DNA of 64,000 nt from DAHUXN01 sp963811805 (GCA_963811805.1 CAWESU010000001.1:1178001-1242000); one strand, 5' to 3'. Positions 32,144-42,391 are shown, counted from the first letter of the stretch. A program made the numbers and translations. Notes: generated from the letters alone by a model not told the origin.

Positions 32144-32956
32144 GTGGGCCAAATCAAAAACGTTTGGGCGGGCCGCCTCCTGTTGCTCGGCTTGATCTTC
32201 TTTGTGCTTGTTGGATGCGGGAACGCCAGTCATCCGCCGAACCAGCCGATCACGCTGACCATTTCCGCAGCGATCAGCCTGAAAGATTCTCTGGATGCCA
32301 TTGCGAAGAGTTATCAGCAAACGCATCCGGATGAGCGCGTGGCGTGCAATTACGGCGGGTCCGGCGCGCTCCAGCACCAGATCGAGGAGGGCGCGCCCGT
32401 TGATATTTTCATTTCCGCGGGCGAGAGCCAGATGGACGCGCTACAGAGGGAGGATTTGCTGGTGCCGGGAACTCGCCGCGACCTGTTGGGCAATGAGCTG
32501 GTGTTGATCGTGCCGGCACGCTCCCAGGGAATCAAAGATTTTCCGGATTTGGCGAAGAGCGCGGCGAAATCCGTCGCCGTCGGCGACCCGCAAATCGTGC
32601 CGGCGGGGATGTACGCGAAGCAAGTTCTCGAACGCCTTGGGCTGCTGCCGACCATCCAGCGCAAGCTGGTGTACGCAAAAGATGTGCGCGAAGCGCTGGC
32701 GTACGTGGAGACGGGCAACACAGATGCAGGCCTGGTTTACGCAACCGATGCGCGCATTTCGAATGCGGTGCGGGTGGTGGCCACGGCGCCGAGCGATTCG
32801 CATCTGCCGATTCTTTACCCCATCGCGCTGCTCAAAGATTCCAAATCACCGGAGGCGGCGCACACGCTGCTCGACGTGCTGGAATCGTCCGGCTCTCTCA
32901 CCGTGTTCGAGAAGGCCGGCTTCTTGGCCGCGGGCAGCGCTCCGCAAGGAAACTGA
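32144..32956 (+). CDS. modA: Molybdate ABC transporter substrate-binding lipoprotein ModA
   Basis: A lipobox (LIFFVLVGCGNA) makes it a membrane-anchored periplasmic binding protein. The mature part has TISAAISLKDSLDAIAKSYQ, YGGSGALQHQIEEGAPVDIF, VAVGDPQIVPAGMYAKQVLE and AYVETGNTDAGLVYATDA, all ModA signatures. The Ser of GGSGALQ and the SAAISLKD strand bind oxyanion. The GTG at 32144 has GGGGGAG 6 bases upstream; an ATG at 32105 would run through a hairpin. It is followed at once by modB and modC. Confidence 0.87.
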   Translation: MGQIKNVWAGRLLLLGLIFFVLVGCGNASHPPNQPITLTISAAISLKDSLDAIAKSYQQTHPDERVACNYGGSGALQHQIEEGAPVDIFISAGESQMDALQREDLLVPGTRRDLLGNELVLIVPARSQGIKDFPDLAKSAAKSVAVGDPQIVPAGMYAKQVLERLGLLPTIQRKLVYAKDVREALAYVETGNTDAGLVYATDARISNAVRVVATAPSDSHLPILYPIALLKDSKSPEAAHTLLDVLESSGSLTVFEKAGFLAAGSAPQGN

Positions 32957-32958
32957 GG

Positions 32959-33660
32959 GTGGCCGTGGCGCTCATGGTGGCAGACCTCTCGCCCGTTTGG
33001 CTCTCCATTGAAACAAGCATTAGCGCGACGGTGATCACGCTGGTGCTGGGCACGGCTACGGCGGTGTGGCGCGCGAACCGACGTGGCGTGGGTCCTGCAT
33101 TGCTCGACGGAATATTCCTTTTGCCGCTGGTGCTGCCGCCAACGGTGGTGGGCTTCATTCTGCTGCTGATTTTCGGGCGCAACGGGCCGCTTGGGCGCTT
33201 GCTGCTGCACTTCGGCGCTACGGTCGTTTTCTCATGGCCGGCAACGGTCATCGCCGCCGCGGTGGTTTCGTTCCCGCTAATGTACTTGAGCGCTCGCGCA
33301 GCGCTGGAGCAGGTCGATCCCAACTTGCTGCAAGCGGCGCGCACGTTAGGCGCTTCCGAGTGGCGGGTGTTCCGGCGCGTGGCGCTGCCTCTGGCGTGGC
33401 CGGGAATTCTGGCCGGAACAATTCTGGCGTTCGCGCGGGCGTTGGGTGAATTCGGCGCGACGCTGATGCTGGCCGGAAGCATTCCGGGAAGAACTGAAAC
33501 CATTCCACTCGCCATTTATTTCGCGGTTGAAGCGAACGAAATGCATCAAGCTGTCCTGTGGTCGCTGATCGACATTGGCATTTCCCTGGCAATGATCGCC
33601 TCCATGTATTACTGGACGCATTTGCAGAGCGCCGAGCGCGCACGCGTGGGGCGCGGCTGA
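32959..33660 (+). CDS. modB: Molybdate ABC transporter permease ModB
   Basis: Five to six helices are visible, with the EAA-type cytoplasmic loop QAARTLGASEWRVFRRVALP, the contact site for the ATPase. PLVLPPTVVGFILLLIFGRNG and ARALGEFGATLMLAGSIPG are specific to ModB/CysT-type permeases. The GTG lies 2 bases after modA, and the TGA overlaps the modC ATG (TGATG). Confidence 0.92.
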   Translation: MAVALMVADLSPVWLSIETSISATVITLVLGTATAVWRANRRGVGPALLDGIFLLPLVLPPTVVGFILLLIFGRNGPLGRLLLHFGATVVFSWPATVIAAAVVSFPLMYLSARAALEQVDPNLLQAARTLGASEWRVFRRVALPLAWPGILAGTILAFARALGEFGATLMLAGSIPGRTETIPLAIYFAVEANEMHQAVLWSLIDIGISLAMIASMYYWTHLQSAERARVGRG

Positions 33661-34736
33661 TGGCGCTGGAGGTGCGGTTCAAAAAGCGGCTGGCCAGCTT
33701 CACGCTGGCTCCGGATTTTTCCTGCGGCGCGGAGTCACTCGCGATTCTGGGCCCCTCCGGTGCAGGCAAGAGCATGACGCTGCGCTGCATCGCCGGGCTG
33801 GAGCAGCCCGATGAAGGCAGCGTCGTGCTGAACGGCAGGACGCTGTTTGATTCCAAGACGGGAATCAACGTTCTGGCGCGGCGACGCGGCATCGGGCTGC
33901 TGTTTCAGAATTACGCGCTCTTTCCGCACATGACCGTAGCGGAAAATGTGGCCTTCGGGCTGAAAGGCGCGTCGCGTGGCGAACGCGAGGCACGAGCGCA
34001 GAAGCAAATCGTGGATGTGCACCTGGAGGGGCTTGAAGAGCGGCTGCCGCGCGAGCTTTCCGGCGGGGAACAGCAGCGCGCGGCGCTGGCCCGCGCACTG
34101 GCCATTGAACCGCAGGCGCTGCTGCTCGATGAGCCGCTGTCGGCGCTGGACACCTACCTGCGCAGCAAAATCGAACAGCAACTGATCAGCACGCTCGCGC
34201 AGTTCCAGCGGCCGGCGCTGTACGTCACGCACAATATTGAAGAGGCGTACCGGATCGCCACAAGACTCGTGGTGCTATCGAGGGGCAAAGTGGCGTCGAA
34301 CGGCTCGCGAGACGAAGTGTTCCGCGATCCGCCGAGTCTGGAAGTTGCGTTGCTGACCGGGTTGAAAAATTTTTCCCGCGCACGCGCGAGCGGCATTGAC
34401 TCCGTGGAAGCGCTCGACTGGAACTGCGTTTTGCGTTGCGCCAGAGCGCGCACGGCAAGCGCAACCTATGTGGGCATTCGCGCTCATTACATCGGATTCG
34501 CGTTTGAAAAGACCGCATTGACCATGGCGAATACATTTCCGTGCTGGCTGGTGCGGACCAGCGAGACTCCGTTCCATGCAACGCTTTACCTTCGGTTGCA
34601 TAACCCACCGGACGCGGGCGGCCATTATCATCTGCAGGCGGAAGTAACCAAAGAACAGTGGATGCTTTTCAGAAATCAGCCGCAGCCGTGGCTCGCGGTT
34701 CTGCCGCCGGAGGACCTCCTGGTGTTGCCTCAGTAA
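33660..34736 (+). CDS. modC: Molybdate ABC transporter ATP-binding protein ModC
   Basis: Walker A is GPSGAGKS, signature LSGGEQQRAALARALA, Walker B ALLLDEPLSALD and H-loop LYVTHNIEEAYR. The C-terminal 130 residues form an OB-like domain as in ModC, though only loosely resembling a mop domain. Length of 358 residues is normal. It completes the modABC operon that powers molybdate uptake for molybdoenzymes. Confidence 0.92.
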   Translation: MALEVRFKKRLASFTLAPDFSCGAESLAILGPSGAGKSMTLRCIAGLEQPDEGSVVLNGRTLFDSKTGINVLARRRGIGLLFQNYALFPHMTVAENVAFGLKGASRGEREARAQKQIVDVHLEGLEERLPRELSGGEQQRAALARALAIEPQALLLDEPLSALDTYLRSKIEQQLISTLAQFQRPALYVTHNIEEAYRIATRLVVLSRGKVASNGSRDEVFRDPPSLEVALLTGLKNFSRARASGIDSVEALDWNCVLRCARARTASATYVGIRAHYIGFAFEKTALTMANTFPCWLVRTSETPFHATLYLRLHNPPDAGGHYHLQAEVTKEQWMLFRNQPQPWLAVLPPEDLLVLPQ

Positions 34737-34764
34737 GATAAGGCGGTGCGTAAAGCGATTTCGA

Positions 34765-37700
34765 CTAATGGAAGTGGCTTGTGAATTTGACGCTGATGCC
34801 GTAGATCCCATTGATGTCGCGCAAGGCGACAATGGTGATCTCGCGGCGAATGGCGTAATCGACTTCAATGACCTGCTGCTGATTGGAAGCCGCGTTGGTG
34901 CTGTAGGTGACGCTCAAATCCCGGGTGACTTGTTTCTGCACCGTGACGCGCGCCTCGGTGGTTTGCGTGACGCTCTGGCCGACAATGCTGCTCGCGAGGA
35001 ACGGGTCGATGCGGAAATTGGTGACGCCGAAAAGCTTCTCGACCGGCGCGCCGATCTGGCTGGTCACCGCTTCCGAGAGCAGCGCGGTGGCTCCGAAGTT
35101 TTGCGATTGGCTGGACGAGGAAGTCATCAGCGCCGACTGCTCGCCCTGGCTCCCGAGAGCCAGCAAACTGACGATATCCGTGGAAGGCAAGGGCGGGTCG
35201 GAGCGGTAGGAAAGTTGCAGACGGCTGGCCTGGCCGGTGAAATCCAGTGTGACTTCGTAAGGATTGATGGTGGTGGCAATCTCGATATTCAGAACGGGAT
35301 CGAAGCGGAAAGGGCTGGAAAAATTGATGTCGCCGCGATTCAAATGGTAGGTGTTGCCATGGAAGGCCATGTCCCCCGAGAGGAGATGGACGTTCCCCAG
35401 AACAATGGGATGCTCCCAGGTGCCGCGCACTCGCACACTGCCGTCCGCCGTGAAGTGCGCAGTGCCCCACTCGATATTCATTCCCGGCACCGCGGTCGCA
35501 GCGATATCAAACTGCAAATTGCGAAGATAGGCCGAGGAAGTCGCGGGACCCGTAAGGGTTGAATTCGATGAAGCAAGCATGGACGAGAAATCCACGTTTG
35601 GCGCGAACACGACGCGCTGCACGGCGGCATTGCCCGACAAGATGGCTCCCTGGCTGGTACCGCTGAATCGCACGTTCCCATCGAGCAGCCAGCTCATTCC
35701 CTCGAAGCGCACGCGAACGCGGCTGGCCGTCGCGTTCAACTCATAGGCTAACGGCTTCTCGCCATATCCCACGTTCCCGGACATCCTAAGCGTCCCGCCG
35801 CCGGCTTCCGCGGTGAAATTGTTCAGCAGCATGCGACTGCGGTCAAAAATGACATCGCCGTTCAGATTGCTGAGCCCGGCGGGAAAGTCCGCGTAGTGCG
35901 CGGAGGCGTTGATGATTTTGGCCTGCCCAACCACTTGCGGATTTGAAAACGTCCCGGAGATGGTGGTGTTCAGTTGCGCCACTCCATGGCCGTCCAAACC
36001 GGGGAAAAGGGCGCCCGCTAGCCGGAGGTTAATCGATCCAGCCACTTTGAGGTTCAGGGCACGGCTGCCGGCGAAATCCGCATTGCCGGAAATCTTGAAA
36101 TTGGAGTCCGCACCGCTTAGGGTGGCCTCGTCGACGCGAATTTCGTTGTTGCCATAATTCAGGTGAACCGGACCGACGTTGTGAAGCTTTACATATTCAT
36201 AATCGAAGGTGATTTGCGACAGATCGGCATGCATGACCAGAGTGTCCGGTTTCTTGACCTCGCCAGAGAGGCTCAACTGGCCGTCAATGCTGCTGTGCCC
36301 CGCCAACTGGCTCAAATGCAAGCCCGCGACGATGAACGGATCCAGGTCGACTTGCTTCACGGTCATCTTGCCGGTGAGCGGGTAGTCGTCCGATAAACCG
36401 AGCTCCAAATGCGCTAGAAGTTTTCCGCGGGTTCGCGTCGATTGCAAATCGAGCTGCGCCGTCCGGCCGTCCGAATTGAGCGTTCCGGAAAAGCTATCGA
36501 GCACTTCCGAGCCGAATTCCAAATCAATAAGCTGTACGGTTCCATGCGCCAGCGGAGAAGTGATCGGCCCGCTGCCGCGCAAATCGAAATCGATATCGCC
36601 GGCGATCGGCAACGCCTTTGTTTGAAGAAAGGCGAACTGGGCTAAAGAGATTCCGGTACCGATCGTCTGGAAATCAGCGGTGCGTTCCTCCGGCCGGTAC
36701 AATAGGCTTCCCGTGAGGTGACCGCTGCCGCGGTCCAGTATCGCGTTGGTTATTTGAATCTGGTCGTGGCGCAGATTCAGGTATCCACGGGCGCGATTGA
36801 TGTGTATGCCGTAAGCGGTCATATCTTCGAGATCGAAACTCCCTTCCAGCACTGGGTCATGGCGGGTGCCGCTACCACGGAAATCCGCTGTGAGCGTCGC
36901 GGTGGTCGGATAGGATGTTCCGAGGAGCCCCTGCAAATCCGACAAAGAGGCCTTGCTCAACTGAGTGCGAAGACTCCACGCGGCGTTCTTCTGGAAGTTC
37001 CAGTCGTGCAACTGCAACGTCAGGTCGAGGTTCGCTAGCGAAGCACCGCGCTTAACAACGCCATTCGTCAGCGTGAAATTATGCGGCGAATAGGACATGG
37101 AGCCGGTGATGTCGTCCCAATAAAGGCGGCCAAAATGGGCGTTTTGGGTATGAAAAGCGCCCGCGAAAGTCGGCCGAGTCAACCGTCCGGACAGATTGCC
37201 TTTCCAGTCGGCGCCGCCCGTGATCCGCTCGGCATTCTTCGGATTGCCGCGCAACGTGGAGATGAAATCCTCCCAGTCTTCCAACCGGCCAGTGTGAAAC
37301 GTTGCTTGCAACGCACTGGCGTGGCCACCCAAGGTGCCATCGAAGGTGAGATGGCTGTGAGCAGTCGTGATCGTGCTTGGCTGGAGGACCACGGCATCGT
37401 GGTCCATCACGTAGTTAAACGGAATCTGCGCGGTGGCGCCGATCACTCCCGGCTGAGGAGGCGCGGGCGGCGACCACAGCGTCACACCGCGCACCGTGAA
37501 ATGTTTGAAATCCCTGTTCCAGGTACAGACGGTATCCGCTTCGAGAGACCCTCCCCAGTGAAGGGTATGGACCGGCAGGGACGGGTTGTTCACGGCGTCG
37601 AGAACCGCAGCCAAGTCTGCGCCGGTTACTTTTGTGTCGGTGCGAAAAGCCAGTCCCTTAAAGTCCATATCGAGCTTGCCGTCCAACCTGCCGCCCAAAG

Positions 37701-38712
37701 CGTTGGCATGGAAAACCGGCAAGTGCAGGTGGCCGTCGGCCACGTCGATATCGCCCCAGCTCTCGATGCCTTTATCGTGAAACCAGGGATAACTCAGATT
37801 CAATCCTCGGGCGTGGTAATCGCCCTTCATTCGAAAGTTGTGCTCCGCGTAGGTGCCATTGCCGGTGAGGTCCACATTCCCGTCGGGTATTGATTTTTTT
37901 CGCAGGATAGCGCGCAGATCCGCCAGCGACAGCAGCCCCTGATAGTGAAATTCGGCTTCGAGGGGCTGGAAGCTCTTAAGTTCAGCGCGCGCGTTGAATC
38001 TAGTGTGAGGCAGCTTCAACTGCAAATCGTCAATGGAAAGAGAATCGCGCGTGAGCGTGAACTTCGTGCCTAGGTCAAAGCGGAACGGCAAGAAGCGCCG
38101 CGCGGCCGTTTGTACCTGGTTCCACTCTAGCTGGCCGAAGTAAGCGCCGTTTTCCAGCGCCGCGGCCTGATAGCGCATCGCAAATTTGAAGTTCTGGCCT
38201 TCTAGGTCAAGCGGAACCTTGGCATCGTTGAAGAGGATGGCGCCGCCGATGATCTTCAACTGCGCAATCTGCAGGTCGAAAAGTTGCGCGCGCCACGGTT
38301 TCGAGGTCCCCTTCCTCGGAGGCACAGGAAGATTGCTTTGGCCGTTCTCGTCGGTGCGGATAAATATGGACGGCTGCACCACTTCGACGTCGCTCAGCGA
38401 AATCTTGTGGCGCAGCAGCGAGATGATGCGTATGCCAACGTGAATATGGTCGGCGTGAAAGAACGGAGGCAAGCCGGGGCCCTCGCGGCCATGTACGGTG
38501 AGATCGTCCAGATCAGCGGTCAATCCTCGAAGGCTGAAATGAAACGAGCGAAGCTCCGTTCGCCCGCCGGTGCTGCTTTCCAGTTTCTTGATGATGTAAC
38601 TGCGGGCCCAACGGTCTGCCGTTCCCGTATTCAGGATCACCGCGAGAAGCACGACGATTCCAACCGCCAACACAACGAGCCCGAGAAAGACTCGGACCGT
38701 CCAGCGTTTCAT
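34765..38712 (-). CDS. TamB-like translocation/assembly module protein, 1315 aa
   Basis: One N-terminal inner-membrane helix (RVFLGLVVLAVGIVVLLAVI) is followed by a long beta-rich, AsmA-like periplasmic body. The C-terminal DUF490/TamB domain contains VRGTWEHPIVLGNVHLLSGD, YHLNRGDINFSSPFRFDPVL and LSYRSDPPLPSTDIVSLLAL. TamB-type proteins bridge inner and outer membrane to help insert outer-membrane proteins or move phospholipid. The ATG at 38710-38712 has GGAGG upstream and overlaps the upstream stop (ATGA). It is the last gene of a bamA-surA-tamB-like operon. The product is about the usual size. Confidence 0.85.
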   Translation of the reverse strand: MKRWTVRVFLGLVVLAVGIVVLLAVILNTGTADRWARSYIIKKLESSTGGRTELRSFHFSLRGLTADLDDLTVHGREGPGLPPFFHADHIHVGIRIISLLRHKISLSDVEVVQPSIFIRTDENGQSNLPVPPRKGTSKPWRAQLFDLQIAQLKIIGGAILFNDAKVPLDLEGQNFKFAMRYQAAALENGAYFGQLEWNQVQTAARRFLPFRFDLGTKFTLTRDSLSIDDLQLKLPHTRFNARAELKSFQPLEAEFHYQGLLSLADLRAILRKKSIPDGNVDLTGNGTYAEHNFRMKGDYHARGLNLSYPWFHDKGIESWGDIDVADGHLHLPVFHANALGGRLDGKLDMDFKGLAFRTDTKVTGADLAAVLDAVNNPSLPVHTLHWGGSLEADTVCTWNRDFKHFTVRGVTLWSPPAPPQPGVIGATAQIPFNYVMDHDAVVLQPSTITTAHSHLTFDGTLGGHASALQATFHTGRLEDWEDFISTLRGNPKNAERITGGADWKGNLSGRLTRPTFAGAFHTQNAHFGRLYWDDITGSMSYSPHNFTLTNGVVKRGASLANLDLTLQLHDWNFQKNAAWSLRTQLSKASLSDLQGLLGTSYPTTATLTADFRGSGTRHDPVLEGSFDLEDMTAYGIHINRARGYLNLRHDQIQITNAILDRGSGHLTGSLLYRPEERTADFQTIGTGISLAQFAFLQTKALPIAGDIDFDLRGSGPITSPLAHGTVQLIDLEFGSEVLDSFSGTLNSDGRTAQLDLQSTRTRGKLLAHLELGLSDDYPLTGKMTVKQVDLDPFIVAGLHLSQLAGHSSIDGQLSLSGEVKKPDTLVMHADLSQITFDYEYVKLHNVGPVHLNYGNNEIRVDEATLSGADSNFKISGNADFAGSRALNLKVAGSINLRLAGALFPGLDGHGVAQLNTTISGTFSNPQVVGQAKIINASAHYADFPAGLSNLNGDVIFDRSRMLLNNFTAEAGGGTLRMSGNVGYGEKPLAYELNATASRVRVRFEGMSWLLDGNVRFSGTSQGAILSGNAAVQRVVFAPNVDFSSMLASSNSTLTGPATSSAYLRNLQFDIAATAVPGMNIEWGTAHFTADGSVRVRGTWEHPIVLGNVHLLSGDMAFHGNTYHLNRGDINFSSPFRFDPVLNIEIATTINPYEVTLDFTGQASRLQLSYRSDPPLPSTDIVSLLALGSQGEQSALMTSSSSQSQNFGATALLSEAVTSQIGAPVEKLFGVTNFRIDPFLASSIVGQSVTQTTEARVTVQKQVTRDLSVTYSTNAASNQQQVIEVDYAIRREITIVALRDINGIYGISVKFTSHFH

Positions 38713-39416
38713 CCGCCCCCTCCGGAAGGCTGGATAACGATTCGGAGCCGTGCTTTCGCTTCGTCGAGCCACTGAGCCGCCTTCTCATTGATCTCTTCCT
38801 GGGTCAATAGCTGTCGGATCTGCGCTTCCACCTGATCCAGCGGCGGCACGGTGAGCCCTCGCTTGCGGAGCGACGGCGCCAGATCCTGCTGGTAGTAGGC
38901 TTCAATCTGCTCACTGGTAACCTGTGTTGCTGCATGAAACCTGTAGTTCAGGAATCGAATATAGTAAAGCTGGCGTTCGAGAACTTGGCGCACCTCGTCC
39001 TGAGTTAATCCAATCTGGGCGAGCCGCGCCTGAAATTGTTCGCGCGAGGGAAACTGCTTGAGCAAAGCCTGAAACTCGAGCGACACTTCGTCCGCAGTGG
39101 GATGCGGAAATTTCGTGGCCACGGCCTCCGTTTGAACGATCCACTGATCGACCAACTCCTCCATGACTTTGGAGCGATCCTGCGCCTGCCCTTCCACGAG
39201 CTTCTGATAATCCTGAAGTTCGCGGACTTCGCTGTTGGTCAAAACATCGTTGCCGATTCGGGCTGCGATGCCATCAACTTCCGTTGGCTGCTGCACCGCC
39301 GGACTTGGTGCTGCGACGGCCGATGCAGGGGCACCCGCGCGGCTCGCTCCGGTTTGCGCGCTCGCGACAAGGGAAAGGCAGAAAAACAACGCTGTGGTCA
39401 CGCAGATTCTACGCAT
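38709..39416 (-). CDS. SurA-N-like periplasmic chaperone, 235 aa
   Basis: The signal peptide (VTTALFFCLSLVASAQ) precedes VDGIAARIGNDVLTNSEVRE, the start of SurA N-terminal domains. Long helices follow (EELVDQWIVQTEAV, EEINEKAAQWLDEAKARLRI). No parvulin (PPIase) domain is present, so it would act as a chaperone only. Both ends overlap neighbours by 4 and 1 bases (ATGA with tamB, TGATG with bamA). It presumably escorts outer-membrane proteins to the adjacent Omp85 protein. Confidence 0.8.
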   Translation of the reverse strand: MRRICVTTALFFCLSLVASAQTGASRAGAPASAVAAPSPAVQQPTEVDGIAARIGNDVLTNSEVRELQDYQKLVEGQAQDRSKVMEELVDQWIVQTEAVATKFPHPTADEVSLEFQALLKQFPSREQFQARLAQIGLTQDEVRQVLERQLYYIRFLNYRFHAATQVTSEQIEAYYQQDLAPSLRKRGLTVPPLDQVEAQIRQLLTQEEINEKAAQWLDEAKARLRIVIQPSGGGG

Positions 39417-42391
39417 CAGAATACCGATCCTATATTGAAGAAAAACTGGAAATGAGGCAAACGCGACGTTTGAATTATGCATGGCATGGTACTGGCGTTC
39501 AAGCAGGACTCAAACTGCGCCGGGTTCAACTGATAGCCAAAATCCAGGCGCACCGGCCCGATCGGAGTGCCGTAACGGAAACCAAAGCCGACGGTGTGGG
39601 AGAAATAATTCAAATTAGGGCACTCAGACAGAGTGTTCGCGATGGTCGTCCCGGGCTGGCACCCCGAAGGCGGCGGAAGCGGAGTATAGCGCAGAGTCAC
39701 GTGCTGAATGTCGGAAAAAACGTTTCCGGCATCGTAAAAGACCGCGCCGCCCAAGTGGCTACCGACCAGCGGTAAGTGCATGGGAAAACGCAGCTCCTGA
39801 TTGAAGACCACCATCGCCAGACCGCCGACAGGGAACCCGCTGGTCGGATCGCGCGGTCCGGCTTGGTTGAGGGAAAAACCTCGCAAGGTCGTGCCGCCGC
39901 CAGCGAAGAAGCGCTCGGGCAAGGGGATGTCGTCTTCCGCTGACCCGTTGAAGGCGTGTTCGATGCCAAACGTTGTGTTGCGAGCAAAAACCAGGGATCC
40001 GTGGTGAAACGGCGTGTACGTGGAATTCTGCACAGAAAAGCGCATGAAGGTGGCCGTGGATCCAAGAGACCGCGTGGCCACGCTGAGGTCGGCCGTATTG
40101 AAGCTGCCATGGGTTGGATCCGCGGCGTTGTCACGCCGGTCTCGCACCCATGTTTCCTCAAATCCGGACACTTTGGTGGGCTGGCTAAACAGAGGCACTT
40201 CCTCCACAGAAACGTTCAGATTTGTCGCAGTCACATGGCGATAGAAATAACGATACAACAGCGACGTCGATGGCGAGACGGTTTGCGACAGTTGCACGCT
40301 GCCTTCATAGCGGATAGCGGTGAAGGTGTTCACGTAACTGGCCTTGTCGGCCAGGCCGCTGATGATGAGGTTAAGCCATGGGTAGGCCAAAAAATTGGGC
40401 GCCGTGTAACTCAGCAAGCCTTGATATTCCAGCGTGCTCCCCCGAAGTTTCAGCGAAATTGTTTGGGCGCGGCCACCCACGTTAATCTTTGAGACTTCGA
40501 GGATTCCAAGAGGGCTGGCGCTTAGCGTGGTGGCGTTCGGATTCGACGAGGTAGAGGCCAGCCGCTGCGCCTCGAAACCAAATCCGTAGCTCAGGGTGTA
40601 TCGCTGACCTTCTTGCACCGCGACGACCACGGTCTTGTCGGGATAGTCGCCATCCGGATTCTGCGGCTCCACCTGGACGCGGTCGAAAATCGCTAGGTTG
40701 TAGAGCTTCTCTTGCGTCGCGATGCGGTCGCCTTCGCGCAGCGGACCTCCGGGTTTCACGAGCACTTGCCGGCGGATGATGCCGGGCCGCGTGTAACGAT
40801 AACCAGCCAGCAGCACTTGGCTCACGTCAACGCGCTGTCCCTCGTTGATCTGATAGACCAGATCGACTCGATCCGTTCCCACAGGCGTGGCCCTGGGTTC
40901 AAATTGGGCGTTGGGGAAGCCCTGATCGAAATAATAAGCAAGAATGTTGTCACGGTCGGAAGCGACGTTGGCCAGGGAATAGGGCTGGCCCTTGGTTGAG
41001 CCGATCACGGTCAACAGTTGTTTCGTTGTCAGCGCGCTATTGCCCTCTAATTTGAGATCGGCCACGCGGGTTTGCTGTCCCTCGATGACCTCGTAGACGA
41101 TGAAAAGATTGCCCTTCTTGCCCTCATAATCATCTTTGACCTCGGGGAGAACCTGCGACTGCAAAAAGCCGTTGGCCATGTAAAGCGCGGCGATGGAGCC
41201 GGCGTCGTCACGAACCATAGCCTGGCTGAAGCGGCCCCGCGATAGCAGGCTCTCCGGCTGAACTTGCAGGCGAGTCCGCAAGACATCAGTGCTGAAGTAG
41301 CGGTTCCCTTCGAGCACCACCCCCACCAATCGGTGTTTGATGCCGCGATCGATTTTGTAATCGATCACGTCCTCATGGGTATCGGGATCGAGATGCGATG
41401 TGTAGTCCACGGTGGAGTCGAAATAGCCTTGTTTTTGCAGCAAGTCGCGGATGTTCCTTTTGCCTTCCTCCAACAGGTCGGGATCGACGTCGCCTTCCTC
41501 GTAAACGGGTACCAGCTTTCTGATTTCCTTCGCCGATATTTTTGTCCCGGTCACGACTATGGAGACGCGCGGCCCGGCCACCACGTCGACGGTGAGAGGG
41601 AGCGTTGTGGAGTTTGGATCGTAGTCGCCGCGGGTTGCGGTGACGCGCGCCTCGAGATAGCCAGACGACACCAGGTAGGTGCGCAATCGCTCCGTGCCGC
41701 GGTCGATTCTCTCCTCGGTAACCTTCGTGCCATGTTTGAGTTTGAGCCGGCCACGCACTTCCTTATCAGAGAAGGGGGTTTGGTTGTGGATGGTCACCAG
41801 GGATAGCTTGGCCCTGCGCCCCGGTGTGACCTCTACGGTTATGTCCATCTGCCGAGTCTCCGGATGTTTCACCAGTCCGTAATGCCAGTGCGTCGCGTAG
41901 AATCCGTCGTCTTTCATGGTCTCGCCGAGGCGATCGAGGCCGGCGTTCAAATCGTCAAGCTGGAAAGGCTGACCGAGGGGCAATCGCAGCGCCGCCAGCG
42001 CGGTAGCCTCGTTGGGCGGTTCCTTGAGCCCATGCACACGGACAACATCGTTGTAGTAATTTCGAGTCACGATGAAATCGACGTGCAGTCCGTCAGCCTC
42101 CGGTGTGACGCTGGTGCGCACGTCGGAGAACAGGCCGGTCTGATTCAGCTCGCGCAGCGCCTCGCGCTCGGCGGTGATGTGAAAAAAGTCGCCGGCCCTC
42201 AAGGCCGACGGCGAAACTTTTTCCGAAATTGGCTTTCCGGAGTCGTCCACCACGCGGACTGCGGCGATTCGCTTGCCTTCGAGAGACGCGTCTTGTGCTC
42301 GCGCGGACGAAATCGAAAGAAAAAGCAGAACCGCGAGCGTACCAACACCTCGGATTTTTCTAGCTCGCGGCGTGCTGCCTCTCCATCTCAT
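39416..42391 (-). CDS. bamA: Omp85-family outer-membrane assembly protein (BamA/TamA-like), 991 aa
   Basis: The signal peptide (LAVLLFLSISSARAQ) is followed by several POTRA domains, roughly residues 35-600. Repeats such as RDLLQKQGYFDSTVDYTS and EKLYNLAIFDRVQVEPQN mark them. A 16-strand barrel follows. The barrel carries FFAGGGTTLRGF, the VRGF/Y-type motif of loop 6, and ends DFGYQLNP then QFFFNIGSVF with the terminal Phe. The number of POTRAs looks greater than the usual five. It heads the operon with surA-like and tamB-like genes. A TamA-like role is the alternative to BamA. Confidence 0.88.
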   Translation of the reverse strand: MRWRGSTPRARKIRGVGTLAVLLFLSISSARAQDASLEGKRIAAVRVVDDSGKPISEKVSPSALRAGDFFHITAEREALRELNQTGLFSDVRTSVTPEADGLHVDFIVTRNYYNDVVRVHGLKEPPNEATALAALRLPLGQPFQLDDLNAGLDRLGETMKDDGFYATHWHYGLVKHPETRQMDITVEVTPGRRAKLSLVTIHNQTPFSDKEVRGRLKLKHGTKVTEERIDRGTERLRTYLVSSGYLEARVTATRGDYDPNSTTLPLTVDVVAGPRVSIVVTGTKISAKEIRKLVPVYEEGDVDPDLLEEGKRNIRDLLQKQGYFDSTVDYTSHLDPDTHEDVIDYKIDRGIKHRLVGVVLEGNRYFSTDVLRTRLQVQPESLLSRGRFSQAMVRDDAGSIAALYMANGFLQSQVLPEVKDDYEGKKGNLFIVYEVIEGQQTRVADLKLEGNSALTTKQLLTVIGSTKGQPYSLANVASDRDNILAYYFDQGFPNAQFEPRATPVGTDRVDLVYQINEGQRVDVSQVLLAGYRYTRPGIIRRQVLVKPGGPLREGDRIATQEKLYNLAIFDRVQVEPQNPDGDYPDKTVVVAVQEGQRYTLSYGFGFEAQRLASTSSNPNATTLSASPLGILEVSKINVGGRAQTISLKLRGSTLEYQGLLSYTAPNFLAYPWLNLIISGLADKASYVNTFTAIRYEGSVQLSQTVSPSTSLLYRYFYRHVTATNLNVSVEEVPLFSQPTKVSGFEETWVRDRRDNAADPTHGSFNTADLSVATRSLGSTATFMRFSVQNSTYTPFHHGSLVFARNTTFGIEHAFNGSAEDDIPLPERFFAGGGTTLRGFSLNQAGPRDPTSGFPVGGLAMVVFNQELRFPMHLPLVGSHLGGAVFYDAGNVFSDIQHVTLRYTPLPPPSGCQPGTTIANTLSECPNLNYFSHTVGFGFRYGTPIGPVRLDFGYQLNPAQFESCLNASTMPCIIQTSRLPHFQFFFNIGSVF

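Noticed and set aside
34768..35562. 264-residue open frame opposite the tamB-like gene
   Set aside because: Mirror frame of a GC-rich gene, with no ribosome binding site and no domain. The same applies to 37081-37893, 38284-38775 and other plus-strand frames inside the operon.
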